Shown here: positions 16,721-25,058 of the stretch, in pieces
Position numbering within the stretch: position 1 is the stretch's first letter
How the letters are laid out: each line of letters starts with the position of its first letter
Source of the DNA: Prevotella dentasini JCM 15908
GTDB lineage: Bacteria > Bacteroidota > Bacteroidia > Bacteroidales > Bacteroidaceae
DNA length: 64,000 bases
Direction: 5' to 3'
Assembly: GCF_000614065.1 (NCBI RefSeq)
Contig: NZ_BAKG01000004.1
Coordinates: forward strand, 62,001-126,000
The notes under the pieces: model-generated
The model's database searches: none
Seen by the model: only the letters and a program-made list of their open reading frames with translations
What the model was told of the DNA's origin: nothing
Program-made: the position numbers and the translations under genes

Positions 16721-16791
16721 TCCAAAATGGGATTTTACGTCCCTACAGGAAAAACAGCAGGGAGATATAAAAACATGAAATAACAAATACA

Positions 16792-16878
16792 ATGAAGCAA
16801 CAACATCAGCTCAGGAACATGTCAGCAGCAATAGTTGCACTGTTCATCACTATGCTTTATCATCAGGCTCATTGGTAG
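16792..16878 (+). CDS. possible peptide of 28 residues
   Basis: An ATG frame, MKQQHQLRNMSAAIVALF continuing to a TAG at 16878, with a short hydrophobic stretch. It resembles the truncated N-terminus of a secreted or membrane protein. No promoter or homologue seen; low confidence. Confidence 0.15.
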   Translation: MKQQHQLRNMSAAIVALFITMLYHQAHW

Positions 16879-17219
16879 CAATACCATTAGTCCGGTTGTC
16901 AGCTACAAACAATGCCTTTTTTATTCAGTTAATATTTGGCAAAGAAGATAACCACCATTAAAACAGATATAAAAACGATTGGATTTGAGATGGAATCGAT
17001 GATAATGAATAATAATATTAAGATTAGCTATTTCTAATATATTCATTACTTTTCTATCTATGAAATAATAGATTCTATGGCTTCAGGTACAGCATTATGA
17101 CATTCGAATCGATATATTTCAATATAATCGTCACTGAATTGAATGTGAAGTGCGCTATAACCAAACAAATTTATATTACAAATAACTTTTATTCCCAAGA
17201 CGGGAATAATAACTCAATA

Positions 17220-17855
17220 ATGAAAACTGAGAAAAACTACACAAACGAGAAGAAGGTAATGAAGTGTTACAAGCGTTATGCACCATTGTATGACCTTTTG
17301 TTCGGCCGGATTTTTCAGCAAGGACGCAAAGCCATCATAAAAGAGATGAAAAACATTGATACAATGGATGTGTTGGAGGTAGGCGTAGGTACGGGCCTAA
17401 TGCTGCCTATGTATCCTAAGGAAATGATGGTAACTGGTGTGGATATATCCAAGGAAATGCTTGAAAAGGCAAAGGAAAAGATAGGCGACGACCGAAAAGA
17501 AAACGTTTCTTTGATGCAGGTAAACGGGGAGGATTTGCCCTTTGAAGATAAAAAGTTTTCTTGTGTAACCCTTCCTTATACTTATTCTGTAACTCCAAAT
17601 CCAGACAAACTTATTAGGGAAGTGCGTAGAGTATGCAAGAAAGATGGGCTGATAATCATTGCCAATCACTTTTCTGGTGTCAAATCACTTTGGGCGATAT
17701 TTGAGAAAATTGTCAGTCCGTTTGCTACAAAGATAGGTTTTCAGTCTCAATTCTCCTATCAGGAATATGTAGAAGAAGTTGATTGGAATGTCGTAAAAAG
17801 CTATTCGTGCAATCTGTTTGACCTTACGAGAATTGTTGTTGTTAGAAATGACTGA
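17220..17855 (+). CDS. class I SAM-dependent methyltransferase, PmtA-like
   Basis: A 211-residue protein from the ATG at 17220 (MKTEKNYTNEKKVMKCYKRY); the open frame extends further upstream but that part is unlike the family. Motif I is LEVGVGTGLMLPMYP (about residues 49-63), with the acidic end of strand 2 in GVDISKEML, and motif post-II is VNGEDLPFEDKKF. The YAPLYDLLFGRIFQQGRKA start and the GVGTGL..P.YP pattern resemble bacterial phosphatidylethanolamine N-methyltransferases (PmtA), but related UbiE-type enzymes are hard to exclude. Codon use looks more AT-rich than in neighbouring operons, and it lies next to tRNA genes, which suggests acquisition. Confidence 0.75.
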   Translation: MKTEKNYTNEKKVMKCYKRYAPLYDLLFGRIFQQGRKAIIKEMKNIDTMDVLEVGVGTGLMLPMYPKEMMVTGVDISKEMLEKAKEKIGDDRKENVSLMQVNGEDLPFEDKKFSCVTLPYTYSVTPNPDKLIREVRRVCKKDGLIIIANHFSGVKSLWAIFEKIVSPFATKIGFQSQFSYQEYVEEVDWNVVKSYSCNLFDLTRIVVVRND

Positions 17856-18110
17856 AACTTATGAACATATAAAGGAGTAAGGATTTTCAAGAATTCTGAG
17901 TAGGTAATACTAAAAGCTGCTGTTGTCCAAGACTTCACTCTCGGATAGCAGCATGTCTGATGTTTTCACCCTTTTTGGTATTATCATGTAGGATACACTT
18001 TTAAAACTTGTCCCCCGCTCCGGAAATAGGTATGGCGGTGGCATAATCTACAATGCTCCTTGTTTTAATTCTGTTGTGATAAAAGGCAGTAGCTTTTTCT
18101 CCGTAGGGAT

Positions 18111-18141
18111 AAGAAAAGGATATGCTAACGGCATATCCTTT
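18111..18141 (-). terminator. terminator of tRNA-Ser
   Basis: AAAGGATATGC (18115-18125) and GCATATCCTTT (18131-18141) form a perfect 11-base stem; on the minus strand it continues TTTTCTT. It lies 9 bases past the tRNA. Confidence 0.85.
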
Positions 18142-18149
18142 GATACTGG

Positions 18150-18238
18150 CGGAAGTAGAGGGATTCAAACCCCCGATACGCGGTAAGGCGTATACCGGAT
18201 TTCGAGTCCAGCGCATTCGGTCACTCTGCCATACTTCC
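18150..18238 (-). tRNA. tRNA-Ser (CGA)
   Basis: An 89-base class II tRNA on the minus strand: acceptor GGAAGTA pairs with TACTTCC, discriminator G; anticodon stem CTGGA/TCCGG with loop CTCGAAA gives anticodon CGA; a long variable arm (TATACGCCTTACCGCGTA) is present. No encoded CCA. It has its own promoter and terminator. Confidence 0.95.
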
Positions 18239-18250
18239 TTATTGTGAGTG

Positions 18251-18282
18251 CAAAAGTACTGAATAATATTGATAATGCCAAA
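18251..18282 (-). promoter_or_regulatory. promoter of tRNA-Ser
   Basis: On the minus strand TTTG (18279-18282) and TACTTTTG (18251-18258) are exactly 20 bases apart, ending 12 bases before the tRNA. The -33 box abuts the yigZ stop codon. Confidence 0.75.
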
Positions 18283-18873
18283 CTATTCAAAGGATAATTT
18301 TTTCAGGCGGGTGCGGAGTTCTTCTGCCATGCTTTTACGGATGGATAAGGTTAATTCACAAGTATTATCAAATTGTTGGCTGATAATGCGCGGATTCATC
18401 TCCTTGAGTATTCGCATTACATCGTTCATCATGGGATAAGTAAAAGAGTAGGTTATGATGTTCTCTACATATCTTTCTTCCGTCTCGCTGTGCTCTAAAG
18501 CTTCGGCGGCGGCAGTACGGTAAGCTACGATAAGTCCTCCTGTACCTAAATTAACTCCACCATAATAGCGGACTACACAAATTAGTATATTAGTTAGTCC
18601 ATTACTTGTTATCTGTCCTAAAATAGGCTTCCCAGCCGTAGAGGATGGCTCTCCATCGTCATTGGCTCGGAACTCTTCGCCCTCGGGACCAATCTTGTAG
18701 GCATAGCAGCAATGGCGCGCATCATAGTATTTTTTCCGATAGGATTGTATAATCTCCATTGCCTGTTCTACCGAATCAACATGATGCGCAAAAGCGAGGA
18801 ACTTACTCCGTTTCTCGGTGTAAAGTCCCTCGCCTATGCAATTCTCTTTTATTGTCGTATATTTATCTGTCAT
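18283..18873 (-). CDS. YigZ/IMPACT family protein
   Basis: A 196-residue protein with the family layout: N-terminal UPF0029 domain with KRSKFLAFAHHVDS, then KYYDARHCCYAYKIG and the signature GEPSSTAGKPIL at about residues 76-87 followed by VVRYYGGVNLGTGGLI (about 101-116), and a C-terminal ferredoxin-like DUF1949 domain. The bacterial proteins are related to yeast Yih1/IMPACT; proposed roles concern ribosomes or tRNA but are not settled. It starts 10 bases after the DUF1015 stop and is probably the last gene of the serC-serA-DUF1015 unit. Confidence 0.92.
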   Translation of the reverse strand: MTDKYTTIKENCIGEGLYTEKRSKFLAFAHHVDSVEQAMEIIQSYRKKYYDARHCCYAYKIGPEGEEFRANDDGEPSSTAGKPILGQITSNGLTNILICVVRYYGGVNLGTGGLIVAYRTAAAEALEHSETEERYVENIITYSFTYPMMNDVMRILKEMNPRIISQQFDNTCELTLSIRKSMAEELRTRLKKLSFE

Positions 18874-18883
18874 TCAATCTTGG

Positions 18884-20130
18884 TTAGTCCAACTTGTGGA
18901 TAACAAGTCCTGAACGTAGTTTTGGTTCAAACCATGTTGCCTTAGGCGGCATAATCTTACCGCTGTCTGCAATGTCCATAATCTGCTGCATGGAAACAGG
19001 ATAGAGAGCTAATGCCCAGCGCATTTCACCGCTGTCTACGCGACGCTTCAGCTCGCCCAATCCACGAAGTCCACCAACGAAGTCAATGCGCTTGTCAGAG
19101 CGAAGGTCGGTGATGTTCATAAGTTCGTCAAGAATCAGACGGCTGGATATATCTACATCCAATACGCCAATGGGGTCTGCATCATTATATGTTCCTTCTT
19201 TGGCAACAAGGCTATACCATGCTCCATCTAAGTAGAGGGAGAACTCATGCAGGTGCTGTGGATGATATTCTTCTTTTCCCTTAAGCTGTACGGTGAAGTT
19301 CTTTTCCAGTGCTTTCAAGAAATCAGCAGCCTCCATGCCATTCAAATCTTTTACAACACGGTTGTAGTCAAGAATGGTCAGCTGGCTAGCTTGGAAGCAG
19401 ACTGCCATGAAGTAGTTATACTCTTCGTCGCCCTTGTGATTAGGATTGTTTTGAGCTTTCTCTGCACCAATGAGGGCGGCAGCTGCTGAACGGTGATGTC
19501 CATCGGCAATATATAGGGCTGGCATCTTGTCGAATTCCTCTGTGATAGCCTGAATGTCTTTTTTGTCGGAAATAACCCAAAACTGATGGCGGAAGCCGTC
19601 AATCGGAGCGATGAAGTCATATTCAGGGGTTGTTGCTGCATATCGGTTGATGAGTTCATCAAGCAGCTTGTTGTCAGGATAAGCAAAGAATACAGGCTCA
19701 ATATTCGCATTGCAGACGCGCACATGCTTCATTCGGTCTTCTTCTTTGTCGCGGCGTGTCAGCTCGTGCTTCTTAATCACGCCCGTCATATAGTCATTTA
19801 CGTATGCACCTACGACCAATCCGTATTGGGTCTTGCCATTCATCGTCTGTGCATAGATGTAGTAGTTTTCTTCTTTGTCCTGTACCAACCAGCCTTTGTC
19901 TTGGAACATCTGGAAATGCTCTGCTGCACTTTCGTAAACGCGTGGGTCGTACTCACTGGTACCTTCCTCGAAGTTTATTTCTGGCTTAATAATATGGTAG
20001 AGGCTCTTTTCGTTGTTGCCTGCTTCTTCGCGTGCTCTTCTGAGTTCAATACATCATAGGGGCGACTTTCAACTTCTTCTACAAAGTTCTTGGGTGGGCG
20101 TATGCCCTTAAAAGGTTTAATCTTTGCCAT
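18884..20130 (-). CDS. DUF1015 family protein in the serine operon (one frameshift)
   Basis: About 415 residues after repair. The N-terminus MAKIKPFKGIRPPKNFVEEV starts at 20130 and runs to NSEE; at about 20035 a single G is missing (GAGCACGCG), after which the true frame reads NNEKSLYHIIKPEINFEEG and continues without break to VIHKLD. The core contains PEYDFIAPIDGFRHQFWV and ALYIADGHHRSAAAAL, a DGHHR motif reminiscent of the ParB/sulfiredoxin-type fold. It lies between serA and yigZ on the same strand. DUF1015 proteins are uncharacterised as far as I know; because ParB/Srx-fold serine kinases (SerK, SbnI) exist, a role in serine phosphorylation is a plausible inference only. Confidence 0.88.
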
Positions 20131-20224
20131 AGGAATTGTTTTTGGTTCAGTGTTTTACTTAGATTAGGAATAAGTTTATCAAAATTTATTCAGGTAGGTA
20201 CAAGGTTGGAATTTATATAACCGG

Positions 20225-20254
20225 GTGAGATGGATTTTGTTATTCCCATCTCAC
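20225..20254. other. intergenic hairpin between serA and the DUF1015 gene
   Basis: GTGAGATGG (20225-20233) and CCATCTCAC (20246-20254) form a perfect 9-base stem. No T run follows on the minus strand, so it looks like an mRNA processing or partial attenuation element rather than a standard terminator. Confidence 0.5.
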
Positions 20255-20282
20255 GCCAGTTTATAGACAGAATTATCAAATC

Positions 20283-21200
20283 TTACTTATTTACTTGGAA
20301 TTTCGTATCGCCTGTTGCGAAGAAAGAATTAATCTGCTTGGCTGCTGCGATACCTGCATTGGTGTTGGCCTCTGCTGTCTGTGCACCCATCTTCTTCGGA
20401 GTAGAGAAATAGCGGCCTTCGAACTTGCTAAATTCTTCGTCAGCATCAGGCTTGATGTCTGTAACGAATTTCAAATCCTCGCGTTCGCCCATCAACTTCA
20501 GCAATTCTTCTTCATTGATGACTTCTTTACGCGCTGTATTTACGAGAATACCCTTCTTTGGCATCTGATTTACAGTACGGTAGTCAATGCTCTTTATTGT
20601 TTCTGGAGTTGCAGGAATGTGCAGGGAAACAATGTCGCTTACTTGGAAAAGTTCGTCCTGTGTTTTTACTGCATGTACACCGGCAGCTTCAATAACGTCT
20701 GCTGGGCAGAAAGCATCGTATGCGTAAACATCCATGCCAAATCCCTTGGCAATACGTGCTACATTACGACCAACGTTGCCAAATGCCAAAATACCGAGCT
20801 TCTTTCCCATTAGCTCTGTACCAGCCTTGCCGTTATAGAAGTTACGAACAGCAGAAACCAACATACCGAAAACTAACTCGGCTACAGCGTTAGAGTTCTG
20901 TCCCGGTGTGTTTTCTACAACAACGTTCTTTTCTTTTGCGTATGCTGTGTCAATTGAGTCGTAGCCTGCACCTGCACGAACTACAACCTTGAGCTGCTTT
21001 GCTGCATCTAATACGGCAGGAGTAACTTTGTCGGAGCGTACAATCATAGCATCGGCATCCTTGACAGCGTCAAGCAATTGTGCGTTGTCGGTATATTTTT
21101 CCAAGAGTGCTACTTCGTGTCCAGCCTCAAGTAATTCTTTCTTGATACCTTCTACAGCAGCAGGAGCAAATGGTTTTTCAGTTGCTATTAATACTTTCAT
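20283..21200 (-). CDS. serA: D-3-phosphoglycerate dehydrogenase, short form
   Basis: A 305-residue NAD-dependent enzyme for the first step of serine synthesis. Substrate domain starts KVLIATEKPFAPAAVEGIK; the catalytic Arg lies in VVVRAGAGYDSID at about residue 75; the cofactor loop is LGILAFGNVGRNVARIAKGFG (about 134-154, shown here only by its GxGxxG-like FGNVGR part). There is no ACT or ASB regulatory domain. The usual catalytic His (TPH) is replaced: the sequence reads FSTPKKMGAQTAEAN, with Lys at that place, and the usual DVFEPEP segment is DIKPDADEEF. This resembles the short Lys-type enzymes described from Entamoeba and Bacteroidetes. It follows serC by 68 bases with a hairpin between. 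Confidence 0.92.
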   Translation of the reverse strand: MKVLIATEKPFAPAAVEGIKKELLEAGHEVALLEKYTDNAQLLDAVKDADAMIVRSDKVTPAVLDAAKQLKVVVRAGAGYDSIDTAYAKEKNVVVENTPGQNSNAVAELVFGMLVSAVRNFYNGKAGTELMGKKLGILAFGNVGRNVARIAKGFGMDVYAYDAFCPADVIEAAGVHAVKTQDELFQVSDIVSLHIPATPETIKSIDYRTVNQMPKKGILVNTARKEVINEEELLKLMGEREDLKFVTDIKPDADEEFSKFEGRYFSTPKKMGAQTAEANTNAGIAAAKQINSFFATGDTKFQVNK

Positions 21201-21219
21201 AGTTCTTATGGAATTAGTT

Positions 21220-21251
21220 GAGCCTATATGGCATAGTGGCCATATAGGCTC
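21220..21251. other. intergenic hairpin between serC and serA
   Basis: GAGCCTATATGGC (21220-21232) and GCCATATAGGCTC (21239-21251) form a perfect 13-base stem with a 6-base loop. Strong but without a T run; placed 18 bases after the serC stop and 19 before the serA start, so it may stabilise serC mRNA or set the serC:serA ratio. Confidence 0.6.
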
Positions 21252-21268
21252 TTGGATTTTACAATTTA

Positions 21269-22339
21269 TTAATGCTTAGCTTCGAATTCCTTCATTGTAT
21301 CAACAAGTGCCTGAACGCCTTCTACTGTCTGTGCGTTGTAGCAGCTTGCACGGAAACCACCAACACTGCGGTGTCCCTTGATACCAACCATGCCACGTTC
21401 AGTAGCAAAGTCAAAGAATTCCTGCTGAAGGTCTGCATACTCATCGTTGAGAACAAAGCAGATGTTCATGTAAGAGCGGTCAGCCTCTTCCTTCACAGTA
21501 CCGTGGAACAATTTATTCCTGTCAATTTCTCCATACAACAGGTCAGCACGCTGCTTAGCAATTTTTGCCATTGCCTCAACACCGCCCTGAGCCTTCACCC
21601 AACGGAGATTTTCCAATGCAGTGTAGATAGGAACTACAGGAGGAGTATTGAACATTGAGCCCTTGTCTACATGTGTCTGGTAGTCAAGCATGGTTGGGAT
21701 AGGATGACCTACCTTGCCCAAGGCATCGTTCTTAACGATAACGAAAGTTACACCTGCCATAGAAAGGTTCTTCTGTGCGCCACCGTAGATACAATCGTAC
21801 TTAGAAACGTCAACTGGACGGCTCAAGAAATCGGAAGACATATCACCGATAAGACGTACAGGAACGTTAAGGTCTTCACGCATTTCAGTACCATAGATGG
21901 TATTGTTGGTAGTTACATGCAGGTAGTCAAGGTCGGTAGGAACTTCATATCCCTTCGGAATATAAGTGTAGTTGGCTTCTGCAGAAGATGCAACTTCAAC
22001 AACTTCGCCAAACATCTTAGCTTCCTTGATAGCCTTCTTTGCCCATACACCAGTATTCAGATAACCGGCTTTCTTAACCAAGAAGTTCATAGGAATCATG
22101 TGGAATTCAAGTGAAGCACCACCACCCAAGAAGAGTACGGAATAGCCTTCAGGAACATCAAGGAGTTCCTTAATCAAGTCGGCAGCCTCATCAATTACAG
22201 GCTGGAAATCCTTTGATCTGTGGCTGATTTCAGCCAAAGAAAGACCAATACCGTTAAAATCCAAAATCTGCTTTGCAGTGTTCTCAATCACTTCACGCGG
22301 AAGGATGCAAGGGCCTGCATTAAAATTGTACTTCTTCAT
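21269..22339 (-). CDS. serC: phosphoserine aminotransferase
   Basis: A 356-residue class V PLP aminotransferase, standard length. It opens with [13 protein letters not shown] and has the substrate loop ISHRSKDF at about residues 39-46, the phosphate-binding GGGASLEF (72-79), Asp in [12 protein letters not shown] (about 164-175), and the PLP Lys in YGGAQKNLS at about residue 190. The C-terminus [16 protein letters not shown] holds the second substrate-binding Arg. It converts 3-phosphohydroxypyruvate from SerA to phosphoserine. First gene of serC-serA-DUF1015-yigZ, behind its own promoter. Confidence 0.96.
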   Translation of the reverse strand: MKKYNFNAGPCILPREVIENTAKQILDFNGIGLSLAEISHRSKDFQPVIDEAADLIKELLDVPEGYSVLFLGGGASLEFHMIPMNFLVKKAGYLNTGVWAKKAIKEAKMFGEVVEVASSAEANYTYIPKGYEVPTDLDYLHVTTNNTIYGTEMREDLNVPVRLIGDMSSDFLSRPVDVSKYDCIYGGAQKNLSMAGVTFVIVKNDALGKVGHPIPTMLDYQTHVDKGSMFNTPPVVPIYTALENLRWVKAQGGVEAMAKIAKQRADLLYGEIDRNKLFHGTVKEEADRSYMNICFVLNDEYADLQQEFFDFATERGMVGIKGHRSVGGFRASCYNAQTVEGVQALVDTMKEFEAKH

Positions 22340-22423
22340 CTGATATTATATTTAATTTGATGTATAATTCTTGATTTTTTATTGTTCAGGTCGTTAAAAA
22401 CACATTTTCAACCTTTTACGTAG

Positions 22424-22455
22424 CGAAATTACAGTTTTATTTTGACATGACCAAA
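22424..22455 (-). promoter_or_regulatory. promoter of the serC operon
   Basis: On the minus strand TTTG (22452-22455) and TAATTTCG (22424-22431) are 20 bases apart; one mismatch to TAnnTTTG. It lies 84 bases before the serC start. Confidence 0.6.
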
Positions 22456-22549
22456 TATTTAAGCATCTTTTATCAGATGCCGTTACCATCTTTCAGATTA
22501 ACACGTGTTCGCACACATGGAAACGGGTTCTTTCAAATTGAAAGTTTAC

Positions 22550-23866
22550 TTAGCGTACTTCTTCCACCAAGGTGCGGATGCCCTTTATTTTCTCTCCTTT
22601 CGTTAGTTCTAAAACCTTGAAAATTTTTGTTTTTATCACTGCTGCATAGGAGTATCTGTCCCGAATATCGATTTTTCCCAACTCCGAGGCTGTCAAGCCT
22701 CCCTTTTTGCATAAGAATCCTACAATGTCTCCTTTGGATATTTTATCTTTCTTTCCTTTTCCGATATATAGTGTTGCCATACGGGCCGGAGCAGGAGGAG
22801 GAAGTGTTTCTGGAATGGTATATGTGTCAACCGTTTCCTTTACATATTGTGGGATTCTCTCTTCCGAGTTTAGCAGAAAGAAAGCTCTTCCCAACTTGTC
22901 CCATCGAGCTGTTCTTCCCACACGGTGTATATATTCATCTTCGCTTTCAGGTAGATGGTAATGTATAATATTATCAATATCCGGTATGTCCAGTCCTCGT
23001 GCCCCTAAATTGGTACTGACAAGAATGTTTGCCGATCTATTAGAGAATCGGTAAAGGGCTGTTTCTCGGGCGTCTTGTTCCAGTCCGCCATGGAAACATG
23101 AGATAGAAAAACCACATTCTTTCAAGAAAGCAGCAGTCCTTTCCACGGAGTCGCGATAATTCAAAAATACGACAGAGCTTCCTTTTCCTAAGGATAGCAG
23201 TAAATTGCGGAGACTGCCTAATTTGTCTTTTTCGGGACTTTCCACCTTATATATATGTACCCGTTCTGAAATTTGCTCATCGTCTATACGAAAATCTATT
23301 TTTTCCGTTCTTCCCATATTAACGAAAGACGGAATAGCCTCAGTTTCTGTAGCAGACAAGAGGATGTGTCGTTCTATGTTTGGCAGCTTATTCAGAATTT
23401 GGTTCATTTCATTTTGGAAACCCATTTCAAGACACTTGTCAAATTCGTCTATAACAATCCATTTGACAGTCTCACTTGTTAGATTCTCCTTGTCCAAATG
23501 GTCATTGAGTCTCCCCGGAGTTGCAAATACAACCTGTGGCTTAACGTCTCGGAGTATGCGGTGTTCGTCCATGGCTGGACGACCGCCATATAGGGCCATA
23601 GTCCTGAGCCCGCTTCCAATTCCTTTCAGAACCGTTGCTGACTGCATGGCCAATTCTCGCCCCGGAACAAGAACAATGACCTGTACCTCATCCGCCTTTG
23701 GATCTATTCGTTCAACCAAAGGAAGAAGGTAGGCCAAGGTCTTGCCAGATCCTGTAGGCGACAATATTACAATATCTTTGTTAGTATGCAGGATGGCGTT
23801 AGCAGTGGCTTCCTGCATGGGATTCAGCTCAATATTCAGCTTTTCTAATATTTTATTTGTTTCCAT
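22550..23866 (-). CDS. DEAD-box ATP-dependent RNA helicase, DbpA-like
   Basis: A 438-residue helicase. Motifs in order: Q motif region LNPMQEATA, Walker A SPTGSGKT (36-43), PGREL, TPGRL, motif II as DEFD (about 141-144) instead of DEAD, SAT, ARGLDIPDID, and HRVGRTAR. The C-terminal 75 residues (ATLYIGKGKKDKISKGDIVG) form a DbpA-type RNA-binding domain, which in E. coli DbpA targets 23S rRNA during 50S assembly. The start codon overlaps the preceding TPR gene by 14 bases, so it is the last gene of that operon. Confidence 0.9.
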   Translation of the reverse strand: METNKILEKLNIELNPMQEATANAILHTNKDIVILSPTGSGKTLAYLLPLVERIDPKADEVQVIVLVPGRELAMQSATVLKGIGSGLRTMALYGGRPAMDEHRILRDVKPQVVFATPGRLNDHLDKENLTSETVKWIVIDEFDKCLEMGFQNEMNQILNKLPNIERHILLSATETEAIPSFVNMGRTEKIDFRIDDEQISERVHIYKVESPEKDKLGSLRNLLLSLGKGSSVVFLNYRDSVERTAAFLKECGFSISCFHGGLEQDARETALYRFSNRSANILVSTNLGARGLDIPDIDNIIHYHLPESEDEYIHRVGRTARWDKLGRAFFLLNSEERIPQYVKETVDTYTIPETLPPPAPARMATLYIGKGKKDKISKGDIVGFLCKKGGLTASELGKIDIRDRYSYAAVIKTKIFKVLELTKGEKIKGIRTLVEEVR

Positions 23867-25052
23867 TTCTAAATCGATCTATCTCATCAAACTCTTTTCC
23901 CATATTCAAATTCAAATAGATGGTATATAATATAGGTACCCATTTGTCCTTTTCATTGGGAGCCAGTTTCCTGTATCTTTCCATATAAGGGAGCGATTTG
24001 GCGTATAATTCCTCTATCTTTGTGTGTTTAGAACGTGTTTGTCTTTCTTTATCCAACTTAATAGCCTGATTGAAATAAGCCAGTCCGATGTTGTAGTATC
24101 CATCGGCAAAGTCCTCGTCCTTATCAATTAGCTGGTTGCAAAGGGCTATGCTTTCTTCATATCTACCCATATTCAGTAAGACCGTGCTTTTTGTCAGCCT
24201 AAAGAGAATACTGGTAGAGTCGGCATCCAAGGCTCTGTCTGCAACTTCCAGTGCCGAATCAAGTTCATTTGCATGTGCATAGTATTCTACAAGCCTTGGA
24301 AAAAAATATGCAAAGTTAGGATATTCATTGAATCCCATTTTCAAGGCATTTACATACTTAGCCGTATCTCCTTGCAGCAGGAAGGCTTCTGCCTCATATT
24401 GTCTTACAAAATTTAGCATGGAAGTATCTCGTTCAGCTAAGCTGAGATGTCTGACAATAAGTTCCGGGGACTTTAGCTTGTAGCCGCAATACATCGCCCA
24501 ATAGGCAGCATGAGGCATTAGTACATCTGTTTCTTGATAGTTATAATCAAAAAAAAGAGGCAGTTTGGAACAGGCAATATAATCGTTGAAGAAGTCGAAA
24601 GCCTGCTGATAGTCCTTACGGTGTATAAAGAAAACACCTCCATTGAAGAGGTTGGGACGGATGGAATGAAGATACTCTGAATGGCGTGAACGCATTTTGT
24701 TTGTTACTTTTCCTGTTCTGTCGGGGACAGATTCTATGGAATCGTAGCTCTCCATCGTTTTGAATAATCGGCGTGTAACGGAGAAGAAAGCCGTCGTGTC
24801 ATATTTTTGTTTGAGGTATAATTTTTCGTTGCCTTGTTCATATTGTCTGGTAAGAATCTCGCAGAGCAGTGTCCAGATTTTAGGATTCCGCCTATGGATG
24901 GAGTCGTACAGCAAGTCGCGCATGCTTTTTTCAGCTTTCTCCAGTTCCTTGCCAGCCTTAAGCTGTTCACGTGCTGCCTGTATCTGCTTCTTTTGGGCTA
25001 TTCCGGCAATTGGCAGAAATAAGAGTATTATGAGAAATATTATCTTTTTCAA
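23853..25052 (-). CDS. secreted TPR protein, third of three tandem paralogues
   Basis: A 399-residue protein with a signal peptide (KKIIFLIILLFLPIAGIAQ) and TPR-type helical repeats, clearest at ALEVADRALDADSTSILFRL, ESIALCNQLIDKDEDFADGYYNIGLAYFNQ-type segments near 265-325. It shares with the two genes upstream a segment of the form VPDRTGKVTNK...FNGGVFFIHRKDYQQAFDF, so the three arose by duplication. It starts 6 bases after the previous gene stops. Probably a periplasmic scaffold; no partner can be named. Confidence 0.8.
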   Translation of the reverse strand: MKKIIFLIILLFLPIAGIAQKKQIQAAREQLKAGKELEKAEKSMRDLLYDSIHRRNPKIWTLLCEILTRQYEQGNEKLYLKQKYDTTAFFSVTRRLFKTMESYDSIESVPDRTGKVTNKMRSRHSEYLHSIRPNLFNGGVFFIHRKDYQQAFDFFNDYIACSKLPLFFDYNYQETDVLMPHAAYWAMYCGYKLKSPELIVRHLSLAERDTSMLNFVRQYEAEAFLLQGDTAKYVNALKMGFNEYPNFAYFFPRLVEYYAHANELDSALEVADRALDADSTSILFRLTKSTVLLNMGRYEESIALCNQLIDKDEDFADGYYNIGLAYFNQAIKLDKERQTRSKHTKIEELYAKSLPYMERYRKLAPNEKDKWVPILYTIYLNLNMGKEFDEIDRFRNGNK

Positions 25053-25058
25053 CTTGTT

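Larger units (their letters stand above)
16020..17219. other. gene-poor region between the tRNA-Asp pair and the methyltransferase
   Basis: About 1.2 kb without a convincing gene. It holds one good promoter (16471-16501), two short frames behind it, and a 66-residue minus-strand frame (16167-16367) with a hydrophobic start that has no recognisable signature. Composition is more AT-rich than the flanking operons. It may be decayed or horizontally acquired DNA next to tRNA genes. Confidence 0.5.
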
